Source: Citrobacter sp.
Lineage (GTDB): Bacteria; Pseudomonadota; Gammaproteobacteria; Enterobacterales; Enterobacteriaceae
DNA length: 64,000 nt
Direction of reading: 5' to 3'
Assembly (NCBI GenBank): GCA_019415335.1
Contig: DXKH01000045.1
Coordinates: 62,001-126,000, forward strand
The position numbers were made by a program, and so were the translations under genes. The notes under the pieces were generated by a model. The model saw only the letters and a program-made list of their open reading frames with translations, searched no databases and was not told where the DNA came from. Of this stretch, positions 40,001 through 48,825 are shown piece by piece (positions within the stretch are counted from its first letter, which is position 1; each line of letters opens with the position of its first letter).

Positions 40001-40128
40001 GTCGACATTGTCAGACGATCGGCATAACTGGTTGCCGTATCGCCGGTAAATCCTTGTTGCTCCAGCTCTTGCAAAAAATTGAGCACCAGCTGAACGACGC
40101 CGGGTGCCTGAGAAATTTGTGGAATCAT
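37072..40128 (-). CDS. ydiJ: YdiJ, FAD-linked oxidase with Fe-S domain
   Basis: 1018 residues, the E. coli length. The N-terminal half is a PCMH-type FAD-binding domain (P-R-G-G-G-T-G-T-N-G-Q, about 84-94) with the FAD-oxidase C-domain. The C-terminal part has a ferredoxin motif C-L-A-C-K-A-C-S-T-Q-C-P and a CCG-type tail (V-G-C-C-G-M-A-G). Such D-2-hydroxyacid dehydrogenases act on D-lactate or D-2-hydroxyglutarate; activity on D-2-hydroxyglutarate has been proposed for YdiJ. It is translationally coupled to menI. Confidence 0.92.
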   Translation of the reverse strand: MIPQISQAPGVVQLVLNFLQELEQQGFTGDTATSYADRLTMSTDNSIYQLLPDAVVFPRSTADVALIARLAALPRFASLIFTPRGGGTGTNGQALNQGIIVDMSRYMSRIIEINPEEGWVRVEAGVIKDQLNQYLKPYGYFFAPELSTSNRATLGGMINTDASGQGSLVYGKTSDHVLGVRAVLLGGDILDTQPLPVELAETLGQSNTAIGRIYRTVFERCRDKRQLIIDKFPKLNRFLTGYDLRHVFNDDMSEFDLTRILTGSEGTLAFITEARLDITPLPKVRRLVNVKYDSFDSALRNAPFMVDARALSVETVDSKVLNLAREDIVWHSVSELITDVPDKEMLGLNIVEFAGDDETVIDGQVASLCERLDELIVREEAGVIGWQLCTELAGVERIYAMRKKAVGLLGNAKGAAKPIPFAEDTCVPPEHLADYIAEFRALLDGHGLSYGMFGHVDAGVLHVRPALDMCDPQQEVLMKQISDDVVALTAKYGGLLWGEHGKGFRAEYSPAFFGDELFTELRKVKAAFDPQNRLNPGKICPPEGVDAPMMKVDAVKRGTWDRQIPLAVRQTWRGALECNGNGLCFNFDAKSPMCPSMKISLNRIHSPKGRATLVREWLRLLADRGVDPVRLENALASKRPSLRSLISRTRNTWHANKGEYDFSHEVKEAMSGCLACKACSTQCPIKIDVPEFRSRFLQLYHTRYLRPLRDHLVATVETYAPLMARAPKTFNFFINQPLVRKLSAKHIGMVDLPLLSTPSLQQQMVGHRSANMTLEQLETLSDAQKANTVLVVQDPFTSYYDAQVVADFVRLVEKLGMQPVLLPFSPNGKAQHIKGFLTRFAKTAKKTSEFLNRVAKLGMPMVGVDPALVLCYRDEYKLALGDARGDFHVQLANEWLATALASQEPRDVSGESWYFFGHCTEVTAQPGAPAQWASIFARFGAKLENVSVGCCGMAGTYGHEAKNHASSLGIYELSWHQAMARLPRSRCLATGYSCRSQVKRVEGTGVRHPVQALLEIIG

Positions 40129-40333
40129 TATCGTGACCCTTTCCTGCGGTCTGTGTGTTGTGAGAGTTAATCGTTTGCTTATTGTTGTATCACATTTTTT
40201 TCTAATACACCCACCAGAAATACTGGCAGAATCCGCCTGTCAAAAACCGCTGAAATTGCTCATCATTATGAGACGTGTTTCACGCGGTCGCGTCGCGTCA
40301 ACGATCTGACGCACTACATAGGTGAAAGAGTTT

Positions 40334-41446
40334 ATGGTCAATATTCGTCAGCCCAGGGATATCGCACAAGTGCTGCTGTCGGTGCTGTTTTTAGCCATCA
40401 TGATTGTGGCGTGTTTCTGGATTGTTCAACCTTTTATTCTGGGCTTTGCCTGGGCCGGGACGATCGTCATTGCGACCTGGCCCGTTTTACTGCGCCTGCA
40501 GAAATTACTCTGGGGTCGTCGTTCGCTGGCGGTTCTGGTAATGATGCTTTTATTAGTCCTGCTGTTTGTGATCCCAATTGCGCTTCTGGTCAACAGTATC
40601 GTTGATGGCAGCGGACCGCTGATTCACACCGTCTCGGGCGGTGATATGACGTTGCCGGATCTGGCCTGGCTGAACAGCATTCCGCTGGTCGGCGCGAAAC
40701 TGTACGCTGGCTGGCATAACCTGCTGGATATGGGCGGTACGGCGATCATGGCGAAGGTCCGTCCTTACATCGGCACCACAACCACCTGGTTTGTCGGTCA
40801 GGCCGCTCACATTGGTCGTTTTATGATGCACTGTGGCCTGATGCTGCTATTCAGCGCCCTGCTGTACTGGCGTGGTGAGACGGTGGCGCTGGGTATTCGT
40901 CATTTTGCCTACCGACTGGCGGCAAAACGTGGCGACGCGGCGATGCTGCTGGCCGCACAGGCGATCCGCGCGGTGGCGCTGGGTGTGGTCGTCACTGCCC
41001 TGGTGCAGGCGGTGCTGGGCGGCATCGGTCTGGCGGTTTCCGGTGTACCTTACGCCACGCTGCTCTCTGTGGTGATGATCCTCTCCTGCCTGGTCCAACT
41101 GGGGCCGTTACCGGTGTTGATTCCGGCCATTATCTGGCTTTACTGGACCGGCGATACGACCTGGGGCAGCGTGCTGCTGGCCTGGAGTTGCGTGGTGGGG
41201 ACACTGGATAACGTGATTCGCCCGATGCTGATTCGTATGGGCGCAGATTTGCCGCTGATCCTGATCCTCTCCGGCGTCATTGGCGGCCTGATTGCGTTTG
41301 GCATGATTGGGCTGTTTATCGGTCCGGTACTGCTGGCTGTTTCCTGGCGGCTGTTCTCGGCCTGGGTCAACGAAGCGCCAGCCCCCGGCAGTAAACCTGA
41401 GGAACTCCTCGAGGAACTGGCTGAAATCGAATCCCCTAAGAAATAA
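40334..41446 (+). CDS. ydiK: YdiK, AI-2E-family membrane transporter
   Basis: 370 residues from the ATG at 40334 (M-V-N-I-R-Q-P-R-D), the E. coli length, preceded by AGGTGAAAG; a start at 40322 is possible. There are about eight hydrophobic segments, with the family's G-A-D-L-P-L-I-L-I-L-S-G-V-I-G-G motif. Members export small molecules or act as Na+/H+ antiporters; the substrate of YdiK is unknown. It is followed by a strong terminator and then rprA. Confidence 0.92.
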   Translation: MVNIRQPRDIAQVLLSVLFLAIMIVACFWIVQPFILGFAWAGTIVIATWPVLLRLQKLLWGRRSLAVLVMMLLLVLLFVIPIALLVNSIVDGSGPLIHTVSGGDMTLPDLAWLNSIPLVGAKLYAGWHNLLDMGGTAIMAKVRPYIGTTTTWFVGQAAHIGRFMMHCGLMLLFSALLYWRGETVALGIRHFAYRLAAKRGDAAMLLAAQAIRAVALGVVVTALVQAVLGGIGLAVSGVPYATLLSVVMILSCLVQLGPLPVLIPAIIWLYWTGDTTWGSVLLAWSCVVGTLDNVIRPMLIRMGADLPLILILSGVIGGLIAFGMIGLFIGPVLLAVSWRLFSAWVNEAPAPGSKPEELLEELAEIESPKK

Positions 41447-41453
41447 CACGATA

Positions 41454-41481
41454 TCAGGCGACTCCGGTCGCCTGATTGTTT
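41454..41481 (+). terminator. ydiK terminator
   Basis: TCAGGCGAC and GTCGCCTGA form a 9-bp stem with loop TCCG, followed by TTGTTT. Confidence 0.85.
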
Positions 41482-41581
41482 AGATTTGCTAATCAATGGC
41501 GTACCGCAACCTATCTGTACCTCTTGTTCCCGCTTCGTTATCCCTGATTTGCGTCGCAAATTCTTTACAGTATTTAAACTA

Positions 41582-41626
41582 TTGAGACGAATCTGATCGA
41601 CGCTAAAACGCCCCATACCCTACTAT
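41582..41626 (+). promoter_or_regulatory. rprA promoter with RcsB box
   Basis: TTGAGACGAATCTGATCGA (about 41582-41600) corresponds to the RcsB-binding region upstream of E. coli rprA, and TACTAT (41621-41626) is the -10 element six nt before the predicted start of the RNA. Confidence 0.75.
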
Positions 41627-41632
41627 TAGCTC

Positions 41633-41739
41633 ACGGTTATAGATCAAGACATTGATTTATAAGTATGGAAATCCCCTGAGTGAAACAACGAATTGCTGTG
41701 TGTAGTCTTTGCCCATCTCCCACGATGGGCTTTTTTTTT
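41633..41739 (+). ncRNA. rprA: RprA small regulatory RNA
   Basis: About 106 nt, between ydiK and ydiL as in E. coli. It starts ACGGTTATAGATCAAGACAT and includes the conserved segment GGAAATCCCCTGAGTGAAAC, followed by the terminator CCCATC...GATGGG with nine T residues. RprA is an Hfq-dependent RNA that activates rpoS translation and represses csgD, under RcsB control. The first stem differs from the E. coli sequence at a few positions in and next to the loop, and the central pairing region is unchanged. Confidence 0.96.
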
Positions 41740-41784
41740 ACCTGCTTGCGCTGTTTTTACGTAATCCAGAAAACTGCTTTCATG

Positions 41785-42014
41785 TTACGTCGTCAATGAC
41801 GTTGACCGTTCCAGTATCTCGGTCCCCACCTTATGCCCCAATTCCTCATGTTTAGCGCCGTCAGGACGTTCCAATAAAATTGCATCCACAACCAGATTTA
41901 TTTTGTACGATTTACTCTTTCATCATTAATCTTCGCAGCACGACGCGGCAAGAGCGATGATCGGTTATCCCTTGATTCTTCGCGTACTCCGCCCACCACC
42001 AGGTTAATTTTCAT
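41785..42014 (-). pseudogene. Two tandem short reading frames with a shared K-I-N-L-V-V start, probably decayed
   Basis: On the minus strand the first frame (42014-41898) encodes 38 residues, starting M-K-I-N-L-V-V-G-G-V after AGGAGA. The second (41919-41785) lacks an ATG but reads Y-K-I-N-L-V-V-D-A-I-L-L-E-R-P-D-G-A-K and ends T-S-L-T-T. The matching starts suggest two copies of a small gene, each damaged, or one gene split by a frameshift after duplication. I do not recognise the family. The remaining sequence from 41740 to 42189 shows nothing else. Confidence 0.35.
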
Positions 42015-42189
42015 TCTCCTGTCAGACGCTGTATTTTTATGTCGGTGAGATACTTTTTCCTGTTATTTTCTGTATTCACACATTCATAACAAAGAATATT
42101 GCACAAGATATTGTGACTCTCTTCATGCCGAAACCTGCTTAATAGTGTTATTTATGCTTTATCGTTTTTTAATATGAGGTCATTCAATG

Positions 42190-42546
42190 ATGAACGCTTA
42201 TGAACTACAGGCATTACGTCATGTTTTTGCAATGACCATTGAAGAGTGCGTATCGTGGATTGCGCCAGATTATAATGTCGCCGACTGGCAGCGATGGGAA
42301 AATGGCGAAGGTGAACTGCCCCCCGCCATTGCTGAAACGCTGCTGGAAATGCGTAGAAAAAGAAAATTACGTATTAATGCCATTATAGAGAAGATAAACA
42401 ATCGCATTGGTAATAATACTATGCGTTTCTTTTCTGATTTAACTGATTTCCAGTCAGTCTATCGTGATGGCAGTTTTCTTGACTGGAAAATTTATCAATC
42501 CGTTGCTGCCGAACTCTACGCCCACGACCTGGAACGACTGTGCTAA
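42190..42546 (+). CDS. ydiL: YdiL, conserved HTH-like protein
   Basis: 118 residues from the second of two adjacent ATGs (42190), the E. coli length. The C-terminal half (I-I-E-K-I-N-N-R-I-G-N-N-T-M-R-F-F and D-W-K-I-Y-Q-S-V-A-A-E-L-Y) is very like E. coli, while residues 20-50 are divergent. The N-terminal half resembles a DUF1870 helix-turn-helix fold (Y-E-L-Q-A-L-R-H). The function is unknown. It is monocistronic, with 129 nt before ydiM. Confidence 0.88.
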   Translation: MNAYELQALRHVFAMTIEECVSWIAPDYNVADWQRWENGEGELPPAIAETLLEMRRKRKLRINAIIEKINNRIGNNTMRFFSDLTDFQSVYRDGSFLDWKIYQSVAAELYAHDLERLC

Positions 42547-42635
42547 ACCACATATTCCCTGCCACTGGCGATTCATACTAAGAAACTTCAAATAAACAGA
42601 CTGATTGTACTTTTAAGGCGCGGGCATTTAACCCG

Positions 42636-42649
42636 TACCAGGGAAAATC
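42636..42649. promoter_or_regulatory. Weak relative of the ydiN/ydiQ upstream element, before ydiM
   Basis: TACCAGGGAAAATC shares the TACC-x-GG core and the A-rich flank of the element seen before ydiN and ydiQ, but has gaps. It lies 27 nt before the ydiM start. It may be a degenerate third site or chance. Confidence 0.2.
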
Positions 42650-42675
42650 ATTAGCCATTTCGCTGAGCAGGCATC

Positions 42676-43899
42676 ATGAAAAATCACTATTTCCCCACCG
42701 CGATGGGACTGTATCTTAATTACCTGGTGCATGGCATGGGCGTCATCCTGATGAGTCTCAACATGGCATCGCTCGAACAACAATGGCAGACAAATGCCGC
42801 TGGGGTGTCTGTCGTGATCTCCTCATTAGGTATCGGGCGCTTAAGCGTCCTGTTTTGCGCCGGATTATTATCCGACCGGTTTGGCCGTCGCCCCTTTATC
42901 ATTCTGGGGATGCTTTGTTATGTGATGTTCTTTTTCGGTATTCTGACAACCCACAACATCATCATCGCTTATGCCTTCGGCGTCCTTGCAGGTATGGCAA
43001 ACAGTTTTCTGGACGCCGGTACCTATCCCAGCCTGATGGAGGCCTTTCCCGCTTCGCCGAGCACCGCCAACATCCTGATTAAGGCCTTTGTTTCCGGCGG
43101 ACAGTTTTTGCTGCCCATCATCATCAGTCTGCTCGTCTGGGCAGAACTGTGGTTTGGTTGGTCATTTATCATTGCCGCCGCCATCATGCTGATTAACGGT
43201 ATCTTTTTACTGCGCTGTTCCTTTCCGCCGCATCCAGGACGTCGCGTCGCACCGGTCACGCCGACACACGATCCGCACCAGCGTCCGGCGGAAAAACATC
43301 GCTGCGCATTCATCGACCTGGCCAGCTATACGCTGTACGGCTACATCTCGATGGCCACGTTTTATCTTATCAGCCAGTGGCTGGCGCAGTACGGTCAGTT
43401 TGTCGCCGGGATGTCATATACCCTGTCGATCAAACTGCTGAGCATCTACACCTGTGGTTCGCTACTTTGCGTTTTGATTACCGCCCCGCTGGTGCGCAAA
43501 ACGGTGCGTTCAACTACCTTGCTGATGCTGTACACCTTCGTCTCGTTTGTCGCACTGTTGACGGTGTGCCTGCATCCCACGATGTATGTCGTGATTGTCT
43601 TTGCCTTTGTGATCGGCTTTTCGTCAGCCGGAGGCGTGGTACAGATAGGCCTGACCCTGATGGCAGCTCGCTTCCCGCATGCCAAAGGCAAAGCCACCGG
43701 CATTTATTACAGTGCAGGCAGCATCGCCACCTTCACGATCCCGCTGGTGACGGCTCATCTTTCACAACGGAGTATCGCCGATATTATGTGGTTCGATACC
43801 GGTATTGCCGCCGTGGGTTTCTTGTTGGCGCTGTTTATCGGCTACCGCAGCCGTCTCGAAACAAAACGTCAGTTGATGATGTCACCTTTGGCGGAATAA
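42676..43899 (+). CDS. ydiM: YdiM, MFS transporter
   Basis: 407 residues with about 12 hydrophobic segments. The MFS loop 2-3 motif is G-L-L-S-D-R-F-G-R-R. It is a paralogue of YdiN downstream and shares its N-terminal pattern (Y-L-x-Y-x-x-H-G). The substrate is not established. Its place beside ydiN, ydiB and aroD suggests a hydroaromatic acid such as quinate or shikimate, which is inference. It is separated from ydiN by 246 nt, so it is probably transcribed on its own. Confidence 0.87.
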   Translation: MKNHYFPTAMGLYLNYLVHGMGVILMSLNMASLEQQWQTNAAGVSVVISSLGIGRLSVLFCAGLLSDRFGRRPFIILGMLCYVMFFFGILTTHNIIIAYAFGVLAGMANSFLDAGTYPSLMEAFPASPSTANILIKAFVSGGQFLLPIIISLLVWAELWFGWSFIIAAAIMLINGIFLLRCSFPPHPGRRVAPVTPTHDPHQRPAEKHRCAFIDLASYTLYGYISMATFYLISQWLAQYGQFVAGMSYTLSIKLLSIYTCGSLLCVLITAPLVRKTVRSTTLLMLYTFVSFVALLTVCLHPTMYVVIVFAFVIGFSSAGGVVQIGLTLMAARFPHAKGKATGIYYSAGSIATFTIPLVTAHLSQRSIADIMWFDTGIAAVGFLLALFIGYRSRLETKRQLMMSPLAE

Positions 43900-44010
43900 G
43901 ACTGAATCCGTCGCATGCAATATTATTATCGCTGACTGCAATATAGTTTGTATAACGTCAATAACATCAGCAAAACATCGCAGGAGAAGTAGGCTTTCAC
44001 ACTTTCTTCT

Positions 44011-44033
44011 GCAATATACCTGGTAACGAAAAC
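44011..44033. promoter_or_regulatory. Shared 23-nt element upstream of ydiN
   Basis: The stretch contains TACCTGGTAACGAAAAC (44017-44033), identical to 51136-51152 upstream of ydiQ, and the preceding six nt differ at one position. A pyrimidine-rich run (ACTTTCTTCT) before it is also similar. The core TACCTGGTA is an odd-centred palindrome. It lies 112 nt before ydiN. It is a likely operator of the AraC-type regulator YdiP; this assignment is inference. Confidence 0.65.
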
Positions 44034-44145
44034 GTCATGTTATGTAGTTCATGCCGTTTCACCACCGTATATTAATAAAAAATCGCCGGATATAAAAACG
44101 CCGGTGAAAACAGAATTAAATTAACCGGCAAGGAGCTTTGAAAAA

Positions 44146-45390
44146 ATGTCACAGAATAAGGCTTTCAGCACGCCATTTTTCCTGGCGGTCATCTGTATTT
44201 ATCTCAGCTATTTTCTCCACGGTATTAGCGTCATTACGCTGGCACAAAATATGACCTCCCTCGCCGCGAAGTTTTCTACCGATAGCGCGGGGATCGCCTA
44301 TTTAATTTCCGGTATCGGACTGGGGCGTCTGGTGAGTATTCTGTTTTTTGGTGTCCTGTCGGATAAATTTGGTCGTCGGGCAATCATTCTGCTGGGCGCC
44401 GCGTTATATATTCTCTTCTTCTTTGGTATCCCCGCCAGCCCTAACCTGATGGTGGCCTTTGCGCTCGCCGTCTGCGTTGGCGTGGCTAACTCTGCACTCG
44501 ACACCGGCGGCTATCCGGCGTTGATGGAATGTTTCCCGAAAGCGTCAGGTTCGGCGGTGATCCTGGTTAAAGCCATGGTCTCCTTCGGACAGATGCTCTA
44601 TCCGATGCTGGTCGGCTATATGCTGCTTAACAACATCTGGTACGGCTACGGTGTGGTCATTCCTGGCATTCTGTTTGTGCTCATTACCCTGATGCTGCTG
44701 CGTAGCAAATTCCCCGGCCAACTGGTGGATGCCAGCGTTGCCAAAGAGTTACCGCAGATGAACAGCAAACCGCTGGTCTGGCTGGAAGGGGTGGCTTCCG
44801 TCATGTTTGGCGTGGCGGCGTTTTCCACCTTCTACGTCATCGTGGTCTGGATGCCGAAATACGCCATGGCCTTCGCTGGAATGGAAGAAGCGGATGCGCT
44901 GAAAACCATCACGTATTACAGCCTGGGCTCGCTGGTCTGCGTCTTTATCTTTGCCGCTCTGCTGAAAAAAAGGGTTCGCCCTATCTGGGCTAACGTCTTT
45001 AACGCCGGTCTGGCGACCGTTACCGCCGCCGTCATTTATCTCTGGCCGTCCCCGCTGGTATGTAACGTGGGCGCGTTTGTGATCGGCTTCTCCGCCGCGG
45101 GCGGGATATTACAACTGGGCGTGTCGGTGATGTCGGAGTTCTTTCCGAAGAGCAAAGCCAAAGTCACCAGCGTTTATATGATGATGGGCGGTCTCGCGAA
45201 TTTTGTTATTCCGCTGATTACCGGCTACCTCTCCACTATCGGCCTGCAATACATCATTTTACTGGATTTCGCTTTTGCCCTGCTGGCCTTTATCACCGGC
45301 ATTATCGTTTTTGTTCGCTATTACCGGGTCTTCAATATTCCACAGAACGATATCCGTCTGGGCGAACGTTATTTTTCAACAAAAAGTTAA
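44146..45390 (+). CDS. ydiN: YdiN, MFS transporter
   Basis: 414 residues, about 12 hydrophobic segments, with the MFS motif [10 protein letters not shown] in loop 2-3. It has a good ribosome site (AAGGAG) before 44146. It leads a row of same-strand genes, ydiN-ydiB-aroD-ydiF-ydiO, with 23 nt before ydiB. The substrate is unknown; co-location with quinate/shikimate dehydrogenase and dehydroquinase suggests a hydroaromatic acid. Confidence 0.88.
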   Translation: MSQNKAFSTPFFLAVICIYLSYFLHGISVITLAQNMTSLAAKFSTDSAGIAYLISGIGLGRLVSILFFGVLSDKFGRRAIILLGAALYILFFFGIPASPNLMVAFALAVCVGVANSALDTGGYPALMECFPKASGSAVILVKAMVSFGQMLYPMLVGYMLLNNIWYGYGVVIPGILFVLITLMLLRSKFPGQLVDASVAKELPQMNSKPLVWLEGVASVMFGVAAFSTFYVIVVWMPKYAMAFAGMEEADALKTITYYSLGSLVCVFIFAALLKKRVRPIWANVFNAGLATVTAAVIYLWPSPLVCNVGAFVIGFSAAGGILQLGVSVMSEFFPKSKAKVTSVYMMMGGLANFVIPLITGYLSTIGLQYIILLDFAFALLAFITGIIVFVRYYRVFNIPQNDIRLGERYFSTKS

Positions 45391-45413
45391 GCGACAATTT
45401 AAGGAGTCATGTA

Positions 45414-46280
45414 ATGGATGTAACCGCGAAATATGAACTGATTGGCCTAATGGCTTACCCCATCAGACACAGTCTGTCGCCTGAAATGCAAAATAAGGCG
45501 CTGGAGAAAGCCGGATTACCGTTTACCTATATGGCCTTTGAGGTCGACAACAGCACCTTCGCCGGCGCTATTGAGGGGCTGAAAGCGTTAAAAATGCGCG
45601 GAACCGGCGTATCGATGCCCAATAAACAACTGGCCTGTGAGTTTGTTGATGAACTGACCCCGGCGGCGAAACTGGTGGGCGCCATTAATACCATCGTCAA
45701 TGATGACGGCTACCTGCGCGGTTACAATACCGACGGCACCGGTCACATTCGCGCAATTAAAGAGAGTGGTTTCGATATCAAGGGTAAAACCATGGTATTA
45801 CTGGGTGCAGGTGGTGCCTCCACGGCCATCGGTGCGCAGGCGGCCATTGAGGGGATTAAGGAGATTAAACTCTTTAACCGTAATGATGAATTCTTCCAGA
45901 AAGCGCTGGATTTCGCTAAGCGGGTGAATGAAAACACCGACTGCGTGGTGACAGTGACAGACCTTGCTGACCAGCAGGCCTTCGCTGACGCGCTGGCAAC
46001 AGCGGATATCCTGACCAACGGCACCAAAGTCGGTATGAAGCCGCTGGAAAATGAATCAATCGTCAGCGACGTCAGCCTGCTACGTCCGGAACTGCTGGTC
46101 ACCGAATGCGTCTACAACCCGCATATGACGAAGCTACTGCAGCAGGCGCAACAGGCCGGTTGCAAAACAATCGATGGTTACGGCATGTTGTTGTGGCAAG
46201 GGGCTGAACAGTTCAAACTGTGGACCGGCAAAGATTTCCCGCTGGAATACGTAAAACAGGTGATGGGGTTTGCGGCCTGA
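45414..46280 (+). CDS. ydiB: YdiB, quinate/shikimate dehydrogenase
   Basis: 288 residues, the E. coli length. The catalytic pair is K71 (M-P-N-K-Q) and D107 (Y-N-T-D-G-T-G), with substrate-binding S-L-S-P near residue 20. The nucleotide fold is [10 protein letters not shown]. In E. coli YdiB oxidises quinate and shikimate with NAD+ or NADP+. It lies between a transporter gene and aroD, 33 nt before the latter. Confidence 0.95.
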   Translation: MDVTAKYELIGLMAYPIRHSLSPEMQNKALEKAGLPFTYMAFEVDNSTFAGAIEGLKALKMRGTGVSMPNKQLACEFVDELTPAAKLVGAINTIVNDDGYLRGYNTDGTGHIRAIKESGFDIKGKTMVLLGAGGASTAIGAQAAIEGIKEIKLFNRNDEFFQKALDFAKRVNENTDCVVTVTDLADQQAFADALATADILTNGTKVGMKPLENESIVSDVSLLRPELLVTECVYNPHMTKLLQQAQQAGCKTIDGYGMLLWQGAEQFKLWTGKDFPLEYVKQVMGFAA

Positions 46281-46313
46281 CGGCCAGGAACTAAGACTGA
46301 TAAAAGGTATTAA

Positions 46314-47072
46314 ATGAAAACCGTAACCGTAAAAAACCTCGTGATTGGCGAAGGGGCTCCAAAAATAATCGTCTCGCTGATGGGCAAAGATATCGCCAGC
46401 GTCCGCGCAGAAGCGCAGGCCTATCGCGACGCGGATTTCGACATTCTGGAGTGGCGCGTTGACCATTTCGCCGATGTTGCTTCTGCCGATGCCGTGCTGG
46501 AGGCCGTCCGTGCGATCCGCGCTGAAATGCCCCAGACTCCCCTGCTGTTTACCTTCCGCAGCGCGAATGAAGGGGGTGAGCAGGCCATTTCGACTGACGC
46601 TTATCTCGCGCTGAATCGCGCCGCGGTCGACAGCGGTCTGGTGGATATGATCGATCTCGAACTGTTTACCGGTGATGAGCAGGTTAAGGCGACGGTGGAC
46701 TATGCGCACAGCAAAAACGTCAAAGTGATCATGTCCAACCATGATTTCCATAAGACGCCGGCAGAAGAAGAGATCGTTGCGCGGCTGCGCAAAATGCAGG
46801 AACTGGGTGCCGATATTCCGAAGATCGCCCTGATGCCGCAGAGCCGTACTGATGTTCTGACGCTGCTTTCCGCCACGCTGAAAATGCAGGAACAGTATGC
46901 CGACCGTCCGGTGATCACCATGTCGATGTCGAAAACCGGTGTCATTTCGCGCCTGGCGGGTGAAGTTTTCGGTTCAGCGGCAACGTTTGGCGCAGTTAAA
47001 AAAGCCTCGGCACCCGGACAAATATCCGTTGGCGACCTGCGTACGGTATTAACGATTTTACATCAGGCGTAA
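46314..47072 (+). CDS. aroD: AroD, 3-dehydroquinate dehydratase type I
   Basis: 252 residues. The Schiff-base lysine K170 (D-I-P-K-I-A-L-M-P), H143 (M-S-N-H-D-F-H) and the C-terminal S-A-A-T-F-G are all present. It interconverts 3-dehydroquinate and 3-dehydroshikimate in the shikimate pathway. Sitting after ydiB, it can also serve quinate breakdown. A GC-rich hairpin (47086-47108) without a T-tract follows its stop, so some transcripts may continue into ydiF. Confidence 0.97.
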   Translation: MKTVTVKNLVIGEGAPKIIVSLMGKDIASVRAEAQAYRDADFDILEWRVDHFADVASADAVLEAVRAIRAEMPQTPLLFTFRSANEGGEQAISTDAYLALNRAAVDSGLVDMIDLELFTGDEQVKATVDYAHSKNVKVIMSNHDFHKTPAEEEIVARLRKMQELGADIPKIALMPQSRTDVLTLLSATLKMQEQYADRPVITMSMSKTGVISRLAGEVFGSAATFGAVKKASAPGQISVGDLRTVLTILHQA

Positions 47073-47085
47073 TACGCGAAATAAA

Positions 47086-47108
47086 GGCGGGAAGGCTTCC
47101 CTCCCGCC
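47086..47108 (+). terminator. GC-rich hairpin between aroD and ydiF
   Basis: GGCGGGAAGG pairs with CCCTCCCGCC after the aroD stop with one bulge or mismatch, but no run of T follows. It may be a partial terminator or an RNA-end stabiliser. Confidence 0.45.
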
Positions 47109-47124
47109 AGTAAATATACATTTT

Positions 47125-47155
47125 ATTCCACAGTGAATATTCCACATGAATATTC
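47125..47155. repeat. Tandem 13-14 nt repeats upstream of ydiF
   Basis: ATTCCACAGTGAAT is followed directly by ATTCCACATGAAT and then ATTCAGC. The two units differ by one inserted G. Each junction also creates the palindrome GAATATTC. They lie 62-92 nt upstream of the ydiF start and could be operator half-sites in an internal promoter region. Confidence 0.45.
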
Positions 47156-47216
47156 AGCGGAAGCCTGCGCCTGAACACAGCGGCGTCGGGTTTCTGCCGG
47201 GTATCCAGGAGTTAAT

Positions 47217-48812
47217 ATGAAACCTGAAAGACCACCACGCGTTAATGGTCGCGTGCCTGTGCTCTCGGCCCAGGACGCGGTGAATTATATTAAAGATGAA
47301 GATGTACTGTGCATATTAGGCGCAGGCGGCGGTATTCTGGAAGCCACTACCTTAATTACCGCATTAGCCGATAAATATAAACAAACGCAAACGCCGCGGA
47401 ATTTGTCGATTATCAGTCCGACGGGACTGGGCGATCGCGCCGATCGCGGAATCAGCCCGCTGGCCCAGGAAGGTCTGGTGAAATGGGCCTTGTGCGGACA
47501 CTGGGGACAGTCGCCGCGTATTTCGGATTTAGCGGAACAGAATAAGATTGCCGCCTATAACTATCCGCAAGGGGTGCTGACCCAGGCTTTACGCGCGTCT
47601 GCCGCCCACCAGCCGGGGATCCTCAGCGATATCGGGATTGGTACCTTCGTCGACCCACGCCAACAGGGTGGCAAGCTCAATGAAGTCACCAAAGAGGACC
47701 TCATCAAGCTGGTGGAGATTGATAACAAAGAATATCTCTACTACAAAGCGATTGCGCCCACCGTGGCGTTTATTCGCGCCACCACCTGTGACAGCGAAGG
47801 CTATGCCTCGTTTGAAGATGAGGTGATGTACCTCGACGCGCTGGTGCTGGCTCAGGCGGTACACAACCACGGCGGCATCGTGATGATGCAGGTGCAGAAG
47901 ATGGTCAAAAAAGCCACGCTGCATCCCAAGTCCGTGCGCATCCCCGGCTATCTGGTGGATATCGTGGTGGTCGACCCTGACCAGACGCAACTGTATGGCG
48001 GCGCGCCGGTGAACCGTTTTATTTCAGGCGATTTCACCCTCGACGACAACACCCAGCTCTCCCTGCCCCTCAACCAGCGCAAACTGGTAGCCCGTCGCGC
48101 CCTGTTTGAGATGCGTAAAGGTGCGGTCGGTAACGTCGGCGTCGGTATCGCGGATGGCATTGGACTGGTAGCCCGTGAAGAAGGCTGTGCGGATGACTTT
48201 GTACTGACCGTTGAAACCGGCCCCATTGGTGGGATCACCTCTCAGGGCGTCGCCTTCGGTGCGAACGTCAACACCCGCGCCATTCTTGATATGACCTCGC
48301 AGTTTGACTTCTACCACGGCGGCGGACTGGACGTTTGCTATCTGAGCTTTGCGGAAGTTGACCGCCACGGCAATGTCGGGGTGCATAAATTCAACGGTAA
48401 GATCATGGGCACCGGCGGTTTTATCGATATCAGCGCCACCTCAAAGAAAATTGTTTTCTGCGGCACGCTAACCGCCGGCAGTCTGAAAACAGAAGTGGCC
48501 GACGGTAAATTAACCATCGTCCAGGAAGGCCGGGTCAATAAATTCATCAGCGAACTGCCGGAAATTACCTTCAGCGGAAAGATTGCGCTTGAGCGCGGTC
48601 TGGACGTGCGCTACATCACCGAGCGCGCGGTATTTACGCTAAAAGAGGACGGTCTGCATCTTATTGAGATTGCCCCTGGGGTGGATCTGGAACGCGATAT
48701 TCTGGCCAAAATGGATTTCGCACCGGTTATTTCGCCAGACCTGAAGCTGATGGATGAAAGATTATTTATCGACGCCACCATGGGTTTTGAACTGCCGGAA
48801 GCGGCGAATTAA
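47217..48812 (+). CDS. ydiF: YdiF, acetate/acyl-CoA transferase
   Basis: 531 residues, a fused alpha-beta family I CoA transferase. The oxyanion motif is G-A-G-G-G near 35-39, and the catalytic glutamate that forms the acyl-CoA intermediate is E333 (V-E-T-G-P-I-G-G), as in the solved E. coli structure. It moves CoA between short-chain acyl-CoAs and acids; the physiological substrate is unknown. It is 13 nt upstream of ydiO, so the two should act together in activating or recycling a CoA thioester. Confidence 0.94.
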   Translation: MKPERPPRVNGRVPVLSAQDAVNYIKDEDVLCILGAGGGILEATTLITALADKYKQTQTPRNLSIISPTGLGDRADRGISPLAQEGLVKWALCGHWGQSPRISDLAEQNKIAAYNYPQGVLTQALRASAAHQPGILSDIGIGTFVDPRQQGGKLNEVTKEDLIKLVEIDNKEYLYYKAIAPTVAFIRATTCDSEGYASFEDEVMYLDALVLAQAVHNHGGIVMMQVQKMVKKATLHPKSVRIPGYLVDIVVVDPDQTQLYGGAPVNRFISGDFTLDDNTQLSLPLNQRKLVARRALFEMRKGAVGNVGVGIADGIGLVAREEGCADDFVLTVETGPIGGITSQGVAFGANVNTRAILDMTSQFDFYHGGGLDVCYLSFAEVDRHGNVGVHKFNGKIMGTGGFIDISATSKKIVFCGTLTAGSLKTEVADGKLTIVQEGRVNKFISELPEITFSGKIALERGLDVRYITERAVFTLKEDGLHLIEIAPGVDLERDILAKMDFAPVISPDLKLMDERLFIDATMGFELPEAAN

Positions 48813-48825
48813 AAGGAGTACGATG

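Noticed and set aside
40262..40333. Search for a PurR box before ydiK
   Set aside because: PurR control is reported for E. coli ydiK, but no convincing ACGCAAACGT-like site was found here.
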